Source of the DNA: Methylobacterium mesophilicum SR1.6/6
Lineage (GTDB): Bacteria; Pseudomonadota; Alphaproteobacteria; Rhizobiales; Beijerinckiaceae
Direction: 5' to 3'
DNA: 64,000 bases
Assembly (NCBI RefSeq): GCF_000364445.2
Contig: NZ_CP043538.1
Location: forward strand, 5,041,447 to 5,105,446
Notes under the pieces: generated by a model
What the model was told of the DNA's origin: nothing
The model's input: only the letters and a program-made list of their open reading frames with translations
Databases searched by the model: none
Made by a program: the position numbers and the translations under genes
Part shown: one piece after another, positions 18,455 through 28,167 of the stretch
How positions within the stretch are numbered: position 1 is the stretch's first letter
Layout: each line of letters opens with the position of its first letter

Positions 18455-19222
18455 TCAGCACACGATCTTCGTCATGCCGGGCAACCTTCCAAGCTCCTCG
18501 GACGATTTCTCGGCCGCCGGCAGGAGCAAGTAGTCAGGCTTGAAGTCCGCGAAATCGCACAGGCGGCCCAGGTCCGGTACGCTGATGCTCTTGCGTCCGC
18601 TGGTGATCAAACCCGCGTTGCGCAGGTCCGCGAGCACGCGGGAGAGATGCACATTCGAGAGACCGGCCGTGTCGGCCAGTTCGGCCTGCGTCAGCGGGAG
18701 CCGGTAATCGGCCTCCGTGCCGAGGTCCACGGCCCTGAGCCGGGTGAGGAGTTCACAGAGGATATGGGCGACCTGCTTGTCGGCGGAGCGACGCCCGATC
18801 CCCACCAGCCATTCCTGCAGCACAGCCCCATCGACCAGAACGGACCACCACAGAGCGCGATAGATGTTGGGGCGAGCCGCGGCCAGTTCCTTGATCGCGC
18901 GATACGGGACCGAGGCGATCGTACAGTGCGTCAGTGTCGCGACGGAGTTGATGGCGCGGTTGAGAAGGGATGCGTGCAGATCGCAGCCGTCGCCCGGGAC
19001 CAGGTAGGCGAGGATCGAGCGGCCGCCGTCGGGCACGAGCTTGTAGCGGCAGGCAAAGCCGTCGAGGATGATGCAGGCGCCTCCCGGGGCACTCCCCTCC
19101 GTCACAAGATCACGACCGGCCTCGACCCGTGAGATGTCGCGGATCGCGCGCTCCAGCGCCGCGACATCATCCCGGTCCAGATGCGCGCGGAGCGACAACT
19201 TTCGGATGAAGGGATCCAACAT
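18455..19222 (-). CDS. Crp/Fnr-family transcriptional regulator
   Basis: 255-residue regulator. The N-terminal cyclic-nucleotide-binding-like beta roll (residues of about 30-145) includes GRDLVTEGSAPGGACIILDGFACRYKL-type strands, and the C-terminal winged helix contains LTQAELADTAGLSNVHLSRVL. There are no N-terminal Fe-S cysteines as in Fnr, so the signal is unknown. The ATG at 19222 gives family length; in-frame sequence upstream has no domain. It stands alone, facing away from the genes at 20 kb. Confidence 0.88.
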   Translation of the reverse strand: MLDPFIRKLSLRAHLDRDDVAALERAIRDISRVEAGRDLVTEGSAPGGACIILDGFACRYKLVPDGGRSILAYLVPGDGCDLHASLLNRAINSVATLTHCTIASVPYRAIKELAAARPNIYRALWWSVLVDGAVLQEWLVGIGRRSADKQVAHILCELLTRLRAVDLGTEADYRLPLTQAELADTAGLSNVHLSRVLADLRNAGLITSGRKSISVPDLGRLCDFADFKPDYLLLPAAEKSSEELGRLPGMTKIVC

Positions 19223-20048
19223 AGTTGTCGCCGCACTCGTAACGCACACACACGTGCTCCCTATACATGCAATCGCGGCATCCGCCCCGTGCCCGATCTT
19301 GTGCCCGATCTGCGATCGCCCTACCCCGGGCCGGGAATGACCGCGGCGCGCGCGCATGCCCGGCCAAGGCACGCATCCTGTCTCGGGATCGGCAGACGCG
19401 CCCGCGTGCGAGCCGGCCGCCGCGACCGTCGATGAACCGGATCTCTGACGGAGGCCCGGCCAAGCCATCAAAAGAGGGCGATGCGACGCGCTGACCATGC
19501 TACCGGACCGTGTCAGCTCAGGTCGGACACTCATCGTGACCGATGGTCGAGAGGCATACGGGGGGCCTACCGAGGGAATGGCGCCGGAGACGGTCGGGTC
19601 GCGGAGCGACGCCGGATCGAACCACGCGCCACATCCGTGAGGCGAATTGTCGCATCCGTAGACGGACACGGTGATGATGCCGTTCTCAGCTTTGCTTCCG
19701 TAGCGAGTAAGTCCAATCTCCCCACGCGCGCGCTATATTCCTCGATGCTTCTCGACCGTCCTCGGATGGAGCCCTCGCCTTATGAGACTTCGTGCTTCAG
19801 GACGGCGCTCGGAGATGTCTCCTGTGCCCTCTTCGCTGTCTGTTCGCGTCGCCGTCACGTTCGTCTGCTCTCTGCTGCTGACCACCCTGTCCTATGTTTC
19901 TGTTTTACTTCTAAAGAGCTGATAACTCCGTCCTTAAATATTGATCTCGCGAGCGTGTCGGGGAGACAATCGCCGCGTCATCGCTTCCCGATGCTTGCCG
20001 ATCGGGATACGGGGAACCCCGGAAGCAGATCAAACAGGCGCGCCCGGC
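19223..20048. other. Intergenic stretch without a convincing gene
   Basis: About 825 bp between a leftward Crp/Fnr gene and a rightward small membrane gene. Frames are open in places only because of high GC; I see no family motif, RNA gene or IS end. It should hold the promoter of the regulator. Confidence 0.4.
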
Positions 20049-20294
20049 ATGATCTATCTCTTGACGGCAACGATCGGGATGATCATCGCGCGGTGGCTCA
20101 ACTGGTTCAGCCTCGCTGTCATCACGATGGTGTTCTCCACCGCGATCGGCATCGAGGGCGCCCTGCACGCCCGACCTTTCCTGACGGTCCTGCAACGGGG
20201 CCTTGAGGTGAATGCCACGCTCCAGGGCGCCTATCTCGGCCAGGCCATCCTCCTCGTGTTCGGGCCTCGTCTGCTGAGACGCTCCGGCAAGTAG
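20049..20294 (+). CDS. Small membrane protein, unknown
   Basis: 81-residue protein with two hydrophobic segments (IYLLTATIGMIIARWLNWFSLAVITMVFSTAIG and LQGAYLGQAILLVFGPRLL) and a basic C-terminus (LLRRSGK). ATG at 20049. I do not recognise the family. It converges with the GT61 gene, whose stop is about 100 bp away. Confidence 0.5.
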   Translation: MIYLLTATIGMIIARWLNWFSLAVITMVFSTAIGIEGALHARPFLTVLQRGLEVNATLQGAYLGQAILLVFGPRLLRRSGK

Positions 20295-20395
20295 AAGCGG
20301 CCGAGGGAGGACCGCCGGACAGGATCCCTACGTCCCAGCCGATCATGCCGCGCGTCCGATGCGCCGGCACGGCATCCGCATCGGTCCCGGGCGCC

Positions 20396-21523
20396 CTAGT
20401 CGCGCACGCCGCCCCCGAACCGCTCCTTGAATGTCCGGCGCCACGCGCTGAGCCGATGCGTCCAGCGGCGCTCCTTGCGCGCACGCCGCGCCTCCTGGGC
20501 GGCATCAAGCTGGTCGAGGGTGTCGAAGTGCGCCACGCGTTCGAGCAGCTCATGCGCCACGCGCTCCGGATCGGGGATGGCCCAACCGACACCGAAATTG
20601 CTGACGTCCGAATACTCTGTTTTGAAAATCCAATAATAGTAAGCCTGCGTGTGATTGAATGTGTCGAACAGCAGGAAATTTGAGTTGATCTGATAGCTCC
20701 AGTTCAAGCCGATGATGCGCCGTCCCGGCGCGGAGAACGCGGCCGTGTGAAAGGCCGACGTGGTCGGCCCGAGGATCGGCCCGCGGGCTGCGAGCAACGA
20801 CACCTGCGCCCCGAAGCTCAGCTCTTCCGGATAGACGATGTCGATGCCGAGGCGGCTCAACGCGGATTCGAGCTTCGCTTCGTTGACGAGACAGTTCATC
20901 CCCGAGCTGAGCTTCGTCTTCGACAGGTAGACGGGCCTTTCGGGTGCGGCACCGGAAGCGGTCGGCCAAGATGCCTGACCGACTGTCCTGCACAGATCTC
21001 CGAAGATCGAATGGACATGCGATCGCTCGTGGAAGCTTCGCTCCGCCACGATGACCTGCGAAATCCGCGTCGTCCGGTCGAAGCTCACGACGTCCGCGCG
21101 CCGGATCCCCAGACCGGACAGCATCGCGTACAGGAATGCGTGCTCCGGACCTTCGGGAAATGCCTCGAGGCGATGACAGAGAATCTTCGGCCGGCGCCCG
21201 GTCATGACGAGCATGGGCCAGAGCCGGGACAGGGTGTCGATGATGAAGTGCCCGTAGTGGAGGATCAGCAGGCCGACATAGAGGTACGGCCCGTCCGCGG
21301 CGTCCGCCTCGCCGTCGAAACCGAAGCGGGCGGCACCGGTGGCGACGGCATCGGCGACTTCGTAGATGCGCTGGTCGCCCTTGTACAATCCCCACGGGAC
21401 AGGCGCGCCGTCCGGGACGTAACGCACATCGGCGATCGTGATCGCGCCCGGAAGCGATGGCCGTTCATCCGCCGAACCCCAAACCGATCGACAGCGCCGG
21501 AAGACCGTTGTGTCGCTCAACAT
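20396..21523 (-). CDS. Family 61 glycosyltransferase (DUF563)
   Basis: 375-residue protein matching the GT61 plan: YLYVGLLILHYGHFIIDTLSRLWPML in the first half, which carries the His-containing HFIxDTL core, and GPILGPTTSAFHTAAFSAPGRRIIGLNW in the second half, the family's nucleotide-sugar region. GT61 enzymes include xylosyl- and other transferases and are frequent in bacterial exopolysaccharide loci. The ATG at 21523 is preferred over an in-frame start 96 bp upstream. It has no partner gene beside it; donor and acceptor are unknown. Confidence 0.8.
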   Translation of the reverse strand: MLSDTTVFRRCRSVWGSADERPSLPGAITIADVRYVPDGAPVPWGLYKGDQRIYEVADAVATGAARFGFDGEADAADGPYLYVGLLILHYGHFIIDTLSRLWPMLVMTGRRPKILCHRLEAFPEGPEHAFLYAMLSGLGIRRADVVSFDRTTRISQVIVAERSFHERSHVHSIFGDLCRTVGQASWPTASGAAPERPVYLSKTKLSSGMNCLVNEAKLESALSRLGIDIVYPEELSFGAQVSLLAARGPILGPTTSAFHTAAFSAPGRRIIGLNWSYQINSNFLLFDTFNHTQAYYYWIFKTEYSDVSNFGVGWAIPDPERVAHELLERVAHFDTLDQLDAAQEARRARKERRWTHRLSAWRRTFKERFGGGVRD

Positions 21524-21933
21524 TCTCGACCGGATCGCGCGAGGCCCTGACGGCCATCGGAGGTTCGGATATGGCCGCCGGGGCAGGAAAGCGAGACTGC
21601 CGAAGGGCGAAGCGTCCACGGCGCGGCGACGGACAGAGCCAGCACGAGCAAGACCGATCCGCGCCGCATGTCAGCTCCCTGGTCCTCCGGCCGGGAGTCG
21701 GATTGTCGTCACAAAATCTCACGTTGCAACGGCACAGTCTGCGGACGTTGTCGGCGCGGCGGCCGCGTTCGGCCGGGCCGGCATCCCGCGCCGGCCTCGA
21801 TCCGGAGCACGAACGGGCCTCGCGCGGCGGAGGCTCGACGCGAAAGGCCCGCCGCGGTGAACCGGGCGGGCCAAGACGGTGCCGAGCCGGCGCCGCCGAT
21901 GGGTGGAGGATGGCGCCTCGAACGGACGCGGCG

Positions 21934-22305
21934 TCAGGACTGCGTCTTGAGATAGGCGATCACGTCGTTGATCTTCTTGTCGTCCGTATAGCCCTGGAAG
22001 ATCATCTTGTTGCCCGGGACCTTCGCCTTCGGGTTCTTCAGCCACTCGTGCAGGTTGGCCTCGTCCCAGGTGATCCCGGAATTCTTCAGCGCCGCGGAGT
22101 AGTTGTAACCCTCGTAGGTGCCGGCCTTGCGGCCGACGACGCCCTTGAGATCCGGGCCGACACCATTCTTCTGGAAGTTGTGGCACGCCTTGCAGGGAGC
22201 GAAGGCCTTCTCGCCCGCGGCCGCGTCTCCGGCCTCCTGGGCCTGCGCCGAGAGCGAGAGCGGGATCAGCACGGTAAGCATCACGCCGAGCACATATGAA
22301 CGCAC
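21934..22305 (-). CDS. Class I c-type cytochrome (c2/c550-like)
   Basis: 123-residue periplasmic cytochrome. Residues 1-22 are a signal peptide (LGVMLTVLIPLSLSAQAQ). The heme site is CKACH (C38, C41, H42) and the sixth ligand is probably M101 in PGNKMIFQGY. The pattern KGVVGRKAGTYEGYNYS is typical of mitochondrial-like cytochrome c2. It would carry electrons between a bc1-type complex or a dehydrogenase and an oxidase or peroxidase. It stands alone; two similar 34-bp motifs lie upstream. Confidence 0.93.
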   Translation of the reverse strand: MRSYVLGVMLTVLIPLSLSAQAQEAGDAAAGEKAFAPCKACHNFQKNGVGPDLKGVVGRKAGTYEGYNYSAALKNSGITWDEANLHEWLKNPKAKVPGNKMIFQGYTDDKKINDVIAYLKTQS

Positions 22306-22872
22306 AGATTGACTCCTGAGAGGATGCTGACGACGCCGATGGCGGGCCGGGACGCCGCCTGACCCAGCGTAGACGTTGGCGGATCCCGCTTAATCCGAAG
22401 CGGATGATGGGCACCGCGCGGGACCCGGTTGCGTCAAAGAGAGCCCCGCTCGGCGGCGGCCGGCGGGGCGAAGGTGGTCTCGTTCTGAAAGGGTAGACGT
22501 CGGGACGCCCGCTTTAATCCGGGGCTGCGATGCGTCCGGGCCGCGCCTCATCGGCTATGGCAGTGCCGAACCCGGATCGGTCTTACCCTCGCGACAGGGG
22601 AGCGGGAGCGCCGCGTCCCCGCAGCCGATCACGCTGTCCTTGCTGTTCCTGATCGTCAGCAAGGCCCCGGTTCTGGGGATGCGCCCGACGGTCGAGACGT
22701 TCCCGCGGAAGCGGACACATCAAGCCGTGCCGGTTATCGACCCGTTCCGGAGCCTGGCCGAGACTCTATGAGGCAGGTCGGAGAAAAGCTGCGCCAGCCC
22801 GGCGTTCCGGATGCCGCGCGGCGGCGCGGTGGAACCGCGCGATCGGGGGAGCCGGACGCGACGCGATGCCCG
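22306..22872. other. Upstream region of the cytochrome c gene with two similar 34-bp motifs
   Basis: No gene is supported. The segment beginning GTAGACGTTGGCGGATCCCG at 22369 resembles one at 22493 beginning GTAGACGTCGGGACGCCCGC; both continue into CTT(T)AATCCG. A GC-rich hairpin with 7-bp arms (22443-22449 and 22463-22469) lies between them. Confidence 0.4.
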
Positions 22873-23109
22873 TCACATCATCGGATTCGCGGGCAGCGGC
22901 ACCAAAGGGTGCGAGGCCTCGTGCTGCCAGGACGGATGGCGGGCATCCAGGGCCACGTGCTGCCCGACATACACGGTGGCGAGAAGTCCCAGGAGGAGAA
23001 CCAGCCCGAACGTGACGGCATCGGGATGCCGGCGCGCGCGGTGGATGCCGACGCAGCCGAGCGTGAACAGGCCCGCGAGGATCAGGGGAACGAGCGTTTC
23101 GCGCGACAT
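22873..23109 (-). CDS. Small membrane protein, unknown
   Basis: 78-residue protein with two hydrophobic helices (LVPLILAGLFTLGCVGI and AVTFGLVLLLGLLATVYVGQHVAL) separated by a basic loop (HRARRHPD). ATG at 23109; another in-frame ATG at 23118. The family is not recognised. Helical character and clean start favour a real gene. It lies just outside the left IS5 copy. Confidence 0.45.
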   Translation of the reverse strand: MSRETLVPLILAGLFTLGCVGIHRARRHPDAVTFGLVLLLGLLATVYVGQHVALDARHPSWQHEASHPLVPLPANPMM

Positions 23110-23344
23110 CGGGATCACCGCTGTGCGAGGCCAATCCGGAGCCCGGCGCGCCGCCCTGCTCCCGAGCAGCGCGCTGCGGCCCCACGGGATAGACGTTCGA
23201 GACCGCCGGAAACATCCCGGCTCTGCCGGCAGCGTCTCGCCCGCCCCTCGGGCTGCATCAGCGCGGACCGGTCTGTCCGGATCGCACCCCGCGGTCCGCT
23301 ACCGGACCAACGCTCCGGAAGTCGCCGCCACGCGCGATCTCTTA

Positions 23345-24042
23345 GAGCGCCTAACAGAACCGTTTGATCTGCTTGAGGGTGATGAGGCTCGCGGCCAGGG
23401 TTGTGAAGGCCTCGTAGATGTCGCCGCGCCGCTCGTAGCGGATGGGCAGGCGGCGGAAGCGGTTGATTCATCAGGTGCGCTTCCACACCATAGCGCGACG
23501 CGAGATCGCCCGCCGAGCCCAGGCTGACGCTCGAAATTTCACAGCGCGTCCCAGGGCATCGCAACCCGCCGGTGTCGCGACCCGGCCACCGATAGGTGGC
23601 GCTTCGTTGCCCTGGCCTTGCCCCGATCCGTCGGGTTCGGGCCCGTGGCAGAGCCCCTTTTTTGGCCGGGACAGACGCACTGTCCAGGCTCGCGCGGCCC
23701 CAATCGATCTCGCCCGCCGCGTGCAGGCGCTCCAGCAGGATCTGATGCAGCCGCGCCCAGACGCCTGCCGCCTGCCAGTCGCGCAGGCGGCGCCAGCAAC
23801 TCATCCCGCAGCCGCAGCCCATCTCGGCGGGTAGCATCTCCCAGGGCAGGCCAGAGCGCAGCACGAACAGGATGCCGGTCAGCGCCGCACGGTTCTCGAG
23901 CGGGCGCCGCCCGCCCTTCGGACGCGGCCGGGGCGGCGGAAGAAGCGGGGCGATCTCAGTCCACAGATCGTTGGGAAGAAGGGGGCGAGCCATCCCAGCC
24001 AACGCCCGACCACACGATCCGTGCCCGTTCTGTTAGGCGCTC
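23345..24042 (-). mobile_element. IS5-family element copy A, catalytic core replaced
   Basis: Terminal inverted repeats GAGCGCCTAACAGAAC (left) and its complement (right) are intact and flanked by TTA on both sides, a likely target duplication. On the minus strand the first transposase frame starts MARPLLPNDLWTEIAPLLPP and reaches LDSASVPAKK, where an A6G4 run would allow a -1 shift into the second frame. About 128 bp at 23466-23593 do not match the other copy: they replace the part that encodes the second Asp and the Glu of the DDE triad. The C-terminal tail (LKQ..KRFC region) is present. The element is therefore inactive by itself but keeps both ends. Confidence 0.8.
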
Positions 24043-24045
24043 TTA

Positions 24046-24690
24046 GCCAGCGGATTTTCGACTGCGAAGCTGTCACGCGGCCGACCATGTGCTTCGTGCC
24101 GACCAAACTGGTCGAGCAGCGATCAGCCCTGTCTCTGAATCGGACACGCGATCTCCTGGTCCGCCAGCGCACGCAATTGGTCACATGGTCCGCGCGCTGC
24201 TGCCCGAGTTAGCATCGATATCCCGACGGATCTCACGCTCGCCCTCGCCTTAGTACCGCGTGCGATCGCCGGCGAGGCGTACGAGGTCCGGAAGCTGACC
24301 GCCAAGTGATCGGCACCCTCGCTGAGCAGGCGATTGGGGGTGCAAGACAGCCTTCATCGGCTCGAGCGCGATCAGTTGGCCTGGTACCGCTCGAACGATC
24401 ACGCCCGACGCATCGCCAACAAGCCGGGGGGGCGGCGGCTTCCTCGGCGCGACCGCGCTGGCCGCCGCCGTCACCGGTCCGAGCCATTCCTGCTCCGAGC
24501 GTCAGTGTGCGGCCTGGCCGGGTTTGACACCGCTCGACAAGTCCAGCAGCGGTGAGGAACGGCTCGGCCGGAACTCCAAGGGAGGAGACCAGTACCCGCG
24601 CCGGCTCCTCGTCACCGGCTCGGAAGGTCTGCGAGAGGCTCGATCCGTACAGAAATCGGCGGCCGTTGCCACCGTGTCGATGTCCTCGCG
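24046..24690 (+). pseudogene. IS110-family transposase remnant
   Basis: Broken frames recall an IS110 transposase: MCFVPTKLVEQRSALSLNRT followed by RDLLVRQRTQLV, then RLERDQLAWYRSNDHARRIANKPG, and after a frameshift at a G7 run near 24428 GFLGATALAAAVTG, AAWPGLTPLDKSSSGEERLG and RRLLVTGSE, which is the Transposase_20 part. The N-terminal DEDD half is missing or scrambled. It lies between IS5 copy A and the GH16 gene. Confidence 0.75.
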
Positions 24691-24759
24691 ACGCAGATCC
24701 TACGGCAAAGACAATTTGATGGTATCGCCATCGAACACAGCTATACTGTTCGATATCAA

Positions 24760-26007
24760 ATGAGCTACATGGAGCGTCGCGTGCAGATTGACAGACGATC
24801 TTTGTTGGGCGCCGGTGCTGCCGCCCTCGCGGCCAACGCGATGCCGACGACGCCGGCTGAAGCCACGGCTGCGCGCATGCTGACGCTCACATCACCGATC
24901 AAGACGGGCTCGGCCACAGCAGAAGCGCAGGGCTGCGTGGCCTACCCGGACATTATCCTCACTGCCAGCAAGACGTTCGCCTTCGCCGGCACATACACCG
25001 GCACATTCAAGAACATCATGATTGCCGTGCCTGGCGTGTCGCCCTGGGTCAGCGTTGTGCAGGACGGCCAAGGCGGGTGGACCGCCACGATGGATCTCAG
25101 CAGCGTCCGCACCGGCCCGCTCAACTGCCGCATCATGGCGTGGTATGACGACCCAACCGAAAAAGGGCTTCGCCTCGATTTCACACTGTTGATCGATAAT
25201 CCGGCCATCCGGCGTGCGGCGCTGTCGGTTCCTGCTCCCGCGACCGGGATGAGGCAGCTTCTCGCGGACGACTTCGACACGCTCCCGGACGACAGCCGGT
25301 GGGCGTTTGGCGTGCGCCCTGACGGCAACCAGTGGGGATCGGGTTCGTACTTCATGACAAAAAACGAGAAGCTGAGCGATGTCTTCCAGCTTCCGATGCC
25401 GTCTTGCCTTCGCATTCGCGCCCTTTACGATGACGCCTACGTGGATCCACAGAGTTATGGGCGCAAATGGCGCTCCGGCCTGCTCTGCACCGCTTACGCA
25501 GATGGACGGCCGCCGATTGCTGCATTCCGCAAAGGCTACGTCGAGATGCGAGCCATTTTGCCGCTCGGCAAGGGTATGTGGCCAAGCATGTGGGCCGGTA
25601 GCCTAGGCACCGACGGCAAGGGAAACGAGCCGAACGGCCTCGAGATCGATGGTTTCGAGGCTTACGACGAGCAGGCTGACCCCGGTTCGTACACCATAGC
25701 CAATAACGTCATCCTCTGGATAGGAGACGGCAAGAATGATGGCGTTCCTCGGCAGATGTTCACAGCAAATTTTGACGCCACCTCAGATTGGCATACGTAC
25801 GGGGTGCTGGTCGAAGATGCACAGGCAACATTCTACATCGATGATAAAGTAACTTTCAAGATACCAATCCCAGAGAAAGGCAGCAAGACGCCTCTTTATT
25901 GGATGTTTGACAACGCTCTCTCCTCGGGTGATTGGCCCATAGTCGTTCCGCCCGCGAAACATGTTGATATGTGGGTTGATTACATTCGAATTTATTCTGC
26001 AGATTGA
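24760..26007 (+). CDS. Exported GH16-type glycoside hydrolase
   Basis: 415-residue protein. The N-terminus (DRRSLLGAGAAALAANA) looks like a Tat signal with a twin-Arg motif. Residues of about 40-155 form a beta-rich accessory domain; residues of about 165-415 are a GH16 jelly roll. The catalytic motif is E295-I-D297-G-F-E300, matching ExDxxE with nucleophile and acid/base. GH16 enzymes cut beta-1,3/1,4-glucans and galactans, and in exopolysaccharide loci (ExoK type) trim the polymer. GC is lower than in core genes. It is flanked by inverted IS5 copies and an IS110 relic, so it may have moved with them. Confidence 0.83.
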   Translation: MSYMERRVQIDRRSLLGAGAAALAANAMPTTPAEATAARMLTLTSPIKTGSATAEAQGCVAYPDIILTASKTFAFAGTYTGTFKNIMIAVPGVSPWVSVVQDGQGGWTATMDLSSVRTGPLNCRIMAWYDDPTEKGLRLDFTLLIDNPAIRRAALSVPAPATGMRQLLADDFDTLPDDSRWAFGVRPDGNQWGSGSYFMTKNEKLSDVFQLPMPSCLRIRALYDDAYVDPQSYGRKWRSGLLCTAYADGRPPIAAFRKGYVEMRAILPLGKGMWPSMWAGSLGTDGKGNEPNGLEIDGFEAYDEQADPGSYTIANNVILWIGDGKNDGVPRQMFTANFDATSDWHTYGVLVEDAQATFYIDDKVTFKIPIPEKGSKTPLYWMFDNALSSGDWPIVVPPAKHVDMWVDYIRIYSAD

Positions 26008-26376
26008 ATGAAGGCGTGACCTTCCCGCTCATACCTGTGCTCGGGTCGATGGCGGCATTGAGGCTGGACTGCTCCCATCGGCCACCGCTACGGTGTTGCA
26101 CGACGTGGGCGCAGATCCATCTGCGAATGCGAAAGTCTGCTCAGACCTTCAAACAAAACCGTATTCGGCGCGTTGCAGAGGGACAACGAAATCGCTCTGT
26201 CGCGATGGCCCTTGGGTCGGGATCGTGCCGATAACTCCGCTTGAGCTGGCCCAAGCTGGAGAGCGGTCGGCCGCGCACACCCGACCGCGCCGCGTTGACC
26301 GTTATGCGAGCCAGCCCGGAGGTGGCCTCTACCCGTCACGACATGATCGAGAACCCAGCGTAAATAGCGATACTTA
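26008..26376. other. Intergenic stretch between the GH16 gene and IS5 copy B
   Basis: About 370 bp without a supported gene. Short open frames in it show no family motif I can name; it may be IS debris too decayed to place. Confidence 0.35.
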
Positions 26377-26755
26377 GAGCGCCTAACAGAACGGGCACGG
26401 ATCGTGTGGTCGGGCGTTGGCTGGGATGGCTCGCCCCCTTCTTCCCAACGATCTGTGGACTGAGATCGCCCCGCTTCTTCCGCCGCCCCGGCCGCGTCCG
26501 AAGGGCGGGCGGCGCCCGCTCGAGAACCGTGCGGCGCTGACCGGCATCCTGTTCGTGCTGCGCTCTGGCCTGCCCTGGGAGATGCTACCCGCCGAGATGG
26601 GCTGCGGCTGCGGGATGAGTTGCTGGCGCCGCCTGCGCGACTGGCAGGCGGCAGGCGTCTGGGCGCGGCTGCATCAGATCCTGCTGGAGCGCCTGCACGC
26701 GGCGGGCGAGATCGATTGGGGCCGCGCGAGCCTGGACAGTGCGTCTGTCCCGGCC

Positions 26756-26765
26756 AAAAAAGGGG
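26756..26765 (+). other. A6G4 run, candidate -1 frameshift site of the IS5 transposase
   Basis: The run AAAAAAGGGG lies where the two overlapping transposase frames join. Frame 1 reads AAA AAA GGG; slipping back one base continues the conserved protein in frame 2. The same run occurs in copy A, and copy C has it mutated to AAAGGGG. IS427-like IS5 elements are known to use such slippage. Confidence 0.55.
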
Positions 26766-26823
26766 CTCTGCCACGGGCCCGAACCCGACGGATCGGGGCA
26801 AGCCGGGCACGAAGCGCCACCTC

Positions 26824-27474
26824 GTCACCGACGCGCGCGGCACGCCGCTCGGCTTCTGCCTGAGCGGCGCCAACCGACACGACAGCGTGATGATGGCCCA
26901 GACCCTCGACGCCATCCCGCCCCTGCGCAACGGGCGGCGCGGACGCCCGCGGCATCGTCCGGACAAGTTGCACGCGGACAAGGCCTATGATGCCAAAGCA
27001 CGACGCCGGGAGTGCCGGGCGCGCGGGATCGTGCCGCGGATCGCGCGCAAAGGCATCGAGAGCAGCGAGAGGCTCGGGCGTCACCGCTGGGTCGTCGAGC
27101 GGACCCATGCCTGGTTCAACCGCTCCTCGCTCAAATCTTCGAACATATCTCTCACATTCGCCGTCGATCGTGCGTCACCGACGCGCGCGGCACGCCGCTC
27201 GGCTTCTGCCTGAGCGGCGCCAACCGACACGACAGCGTGATGATGGCCCAGACCCTCGACGCCATCCCGCCCCTGCGCAACGGGCGGCGCGGACGCCCGC
27301 GGCATCGTCCGGACAAGTTGCACGCGGACAAGGCCTATGATGCCAAAGCACGACGCCGGGAGTGCCGGGCGCGCGGGATCGTGCCGCGGATCGCGCGCAA
27401 AGGCATCGAGAGCAGCGAGAGGCTCGGGCGTCACCGCTGGGTCGTCGAGCGGACCCATGCCTGGTTCAACCGCT
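26824..27474 (+). repeat. 301-bp direct duplication within IS5 copy B
   Basis: Positions 26824-27124 and 27174-27474 read the same throughout as far as I can follow, separated by 49 bp that match neither the element nor its copies. The repeat covers the segment for VTDARGTPLGFCLSGANRHD through RTHAWFNR. Confidence 0.8.
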
Positions 27475-27587
27475 TCCGCCGCCTGCCCATCCGCTACGAG
27501 CGGCGCGGCGACATCTACGAGGCCTTCACAACCCTGGCCGCGAGCCTCATCACCCTCAAGCAGATCAAACGGTTCTGTTAGGCGCTC

Positions 27588-27775
27588 TAAGACGATCAGC
27601 GGCTTGTTCAAGCCGAGGTGATCCATCGGCGCAGGCCGTCGAGTTCGCTACCTTCGAATTCACCGACTGGTTCAACACCCGCCGCTTGCTCGAACCCATC
27701 GGCAACGCGCGTTCTGCCGCAGCCGAAGCGACCGGATTTCCTGAGGTCGAGGCGCTCACCCCGGCTCCCTGATCC
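27588..27775 (+). pseudogene. IS3-family transposase OrfB, C-terminal remnant
   Basis: The string AVEFATFEFTDWFNTRRLLE and then PIGN matches the usual IS3-family end (VEYATLEWVDWFNxRRLLEPIGN). Just before, in another frame, TISGLFK and EVIHRR match INGLYKAEVIHRRG. Only the end of the integrase domain is left, and it abuts IS5 copy B. Confidence 0.72.
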
Positions 27776-28167
27776 AAGCCATACGGCCCCCAGGAAATAC
27801 GGTGCGGTCCAGGCCTGTCTGGAGTCGTGGACGTGCCGCCCGTGCTTTATCGTGGCCGGAGCCCGACCGCATGAATACTCAGACGGCTCAACGGATTCCA
27901 CCATACCGCCTTAAACCACGCTCGCCTCGTCCGCAGCTAATCCACTGCAGTCTGCCTCTTGTTTACTTTCTGCCGCCGGTTCCTAGTTTTGAAAATACAA
28001 GCAAACGGGTCCTGAGATTTTGAGAATTCGGACCTGTCTCAGTCTCTGATCTTTTCAAGAAAGAATCGAAAATTTCCCAAACAAAAACCCGAGCCGAGAT
28101 ATTGATTTTGCCTTCTTCGCGAACGATTCCATGCTAGTTCTTTGGGCACTGAAAGGGGGAAGCGCTG
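27776..28167. other. Promoter region of the EptA-like gene
   Basis: About 390 bp, AT-rich towards its right end, no gene seen. It ends in a purine-rich ribosome-binding site (GAAAGGGGGAAG) 6 bases before the ATG at 28168. Confidence 0.45.

Larger units (their letters stand above)
26377..27587 (+). mobile_element. IS5-family element copy B, with internal duplication
   Basis: Same inverted repeats as copy A, opposite orientation. The flanks read TTA on the left and TAA on the right. The first frame (26417-26863) starts MAGMARPLLPNDLWTEIAPL; the A6G4 run at 26756-26765 fits a -1 shift (LDSASVPAKK then RGSATGPNPTDRGK). The DDE parts follow: D in LDSASV, D in LHADKAYDAK, E in RHRWVVERTHAWF. Positions 26824-27124 are repeated at 27174-27474 with a 49-bp unrelated insert between. 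The 350-bp offset shifts frame, so the transposase is broken here. Without the duplication the element would be about 861 bp, the normal size. Confidence 0.85.

Noticed and set aside
26824..27474. The duplication in IS5 copy B as a CRISPR-like or tandem array
   Set aside because: Only two units of about 301 bp, both within a transposase gene.
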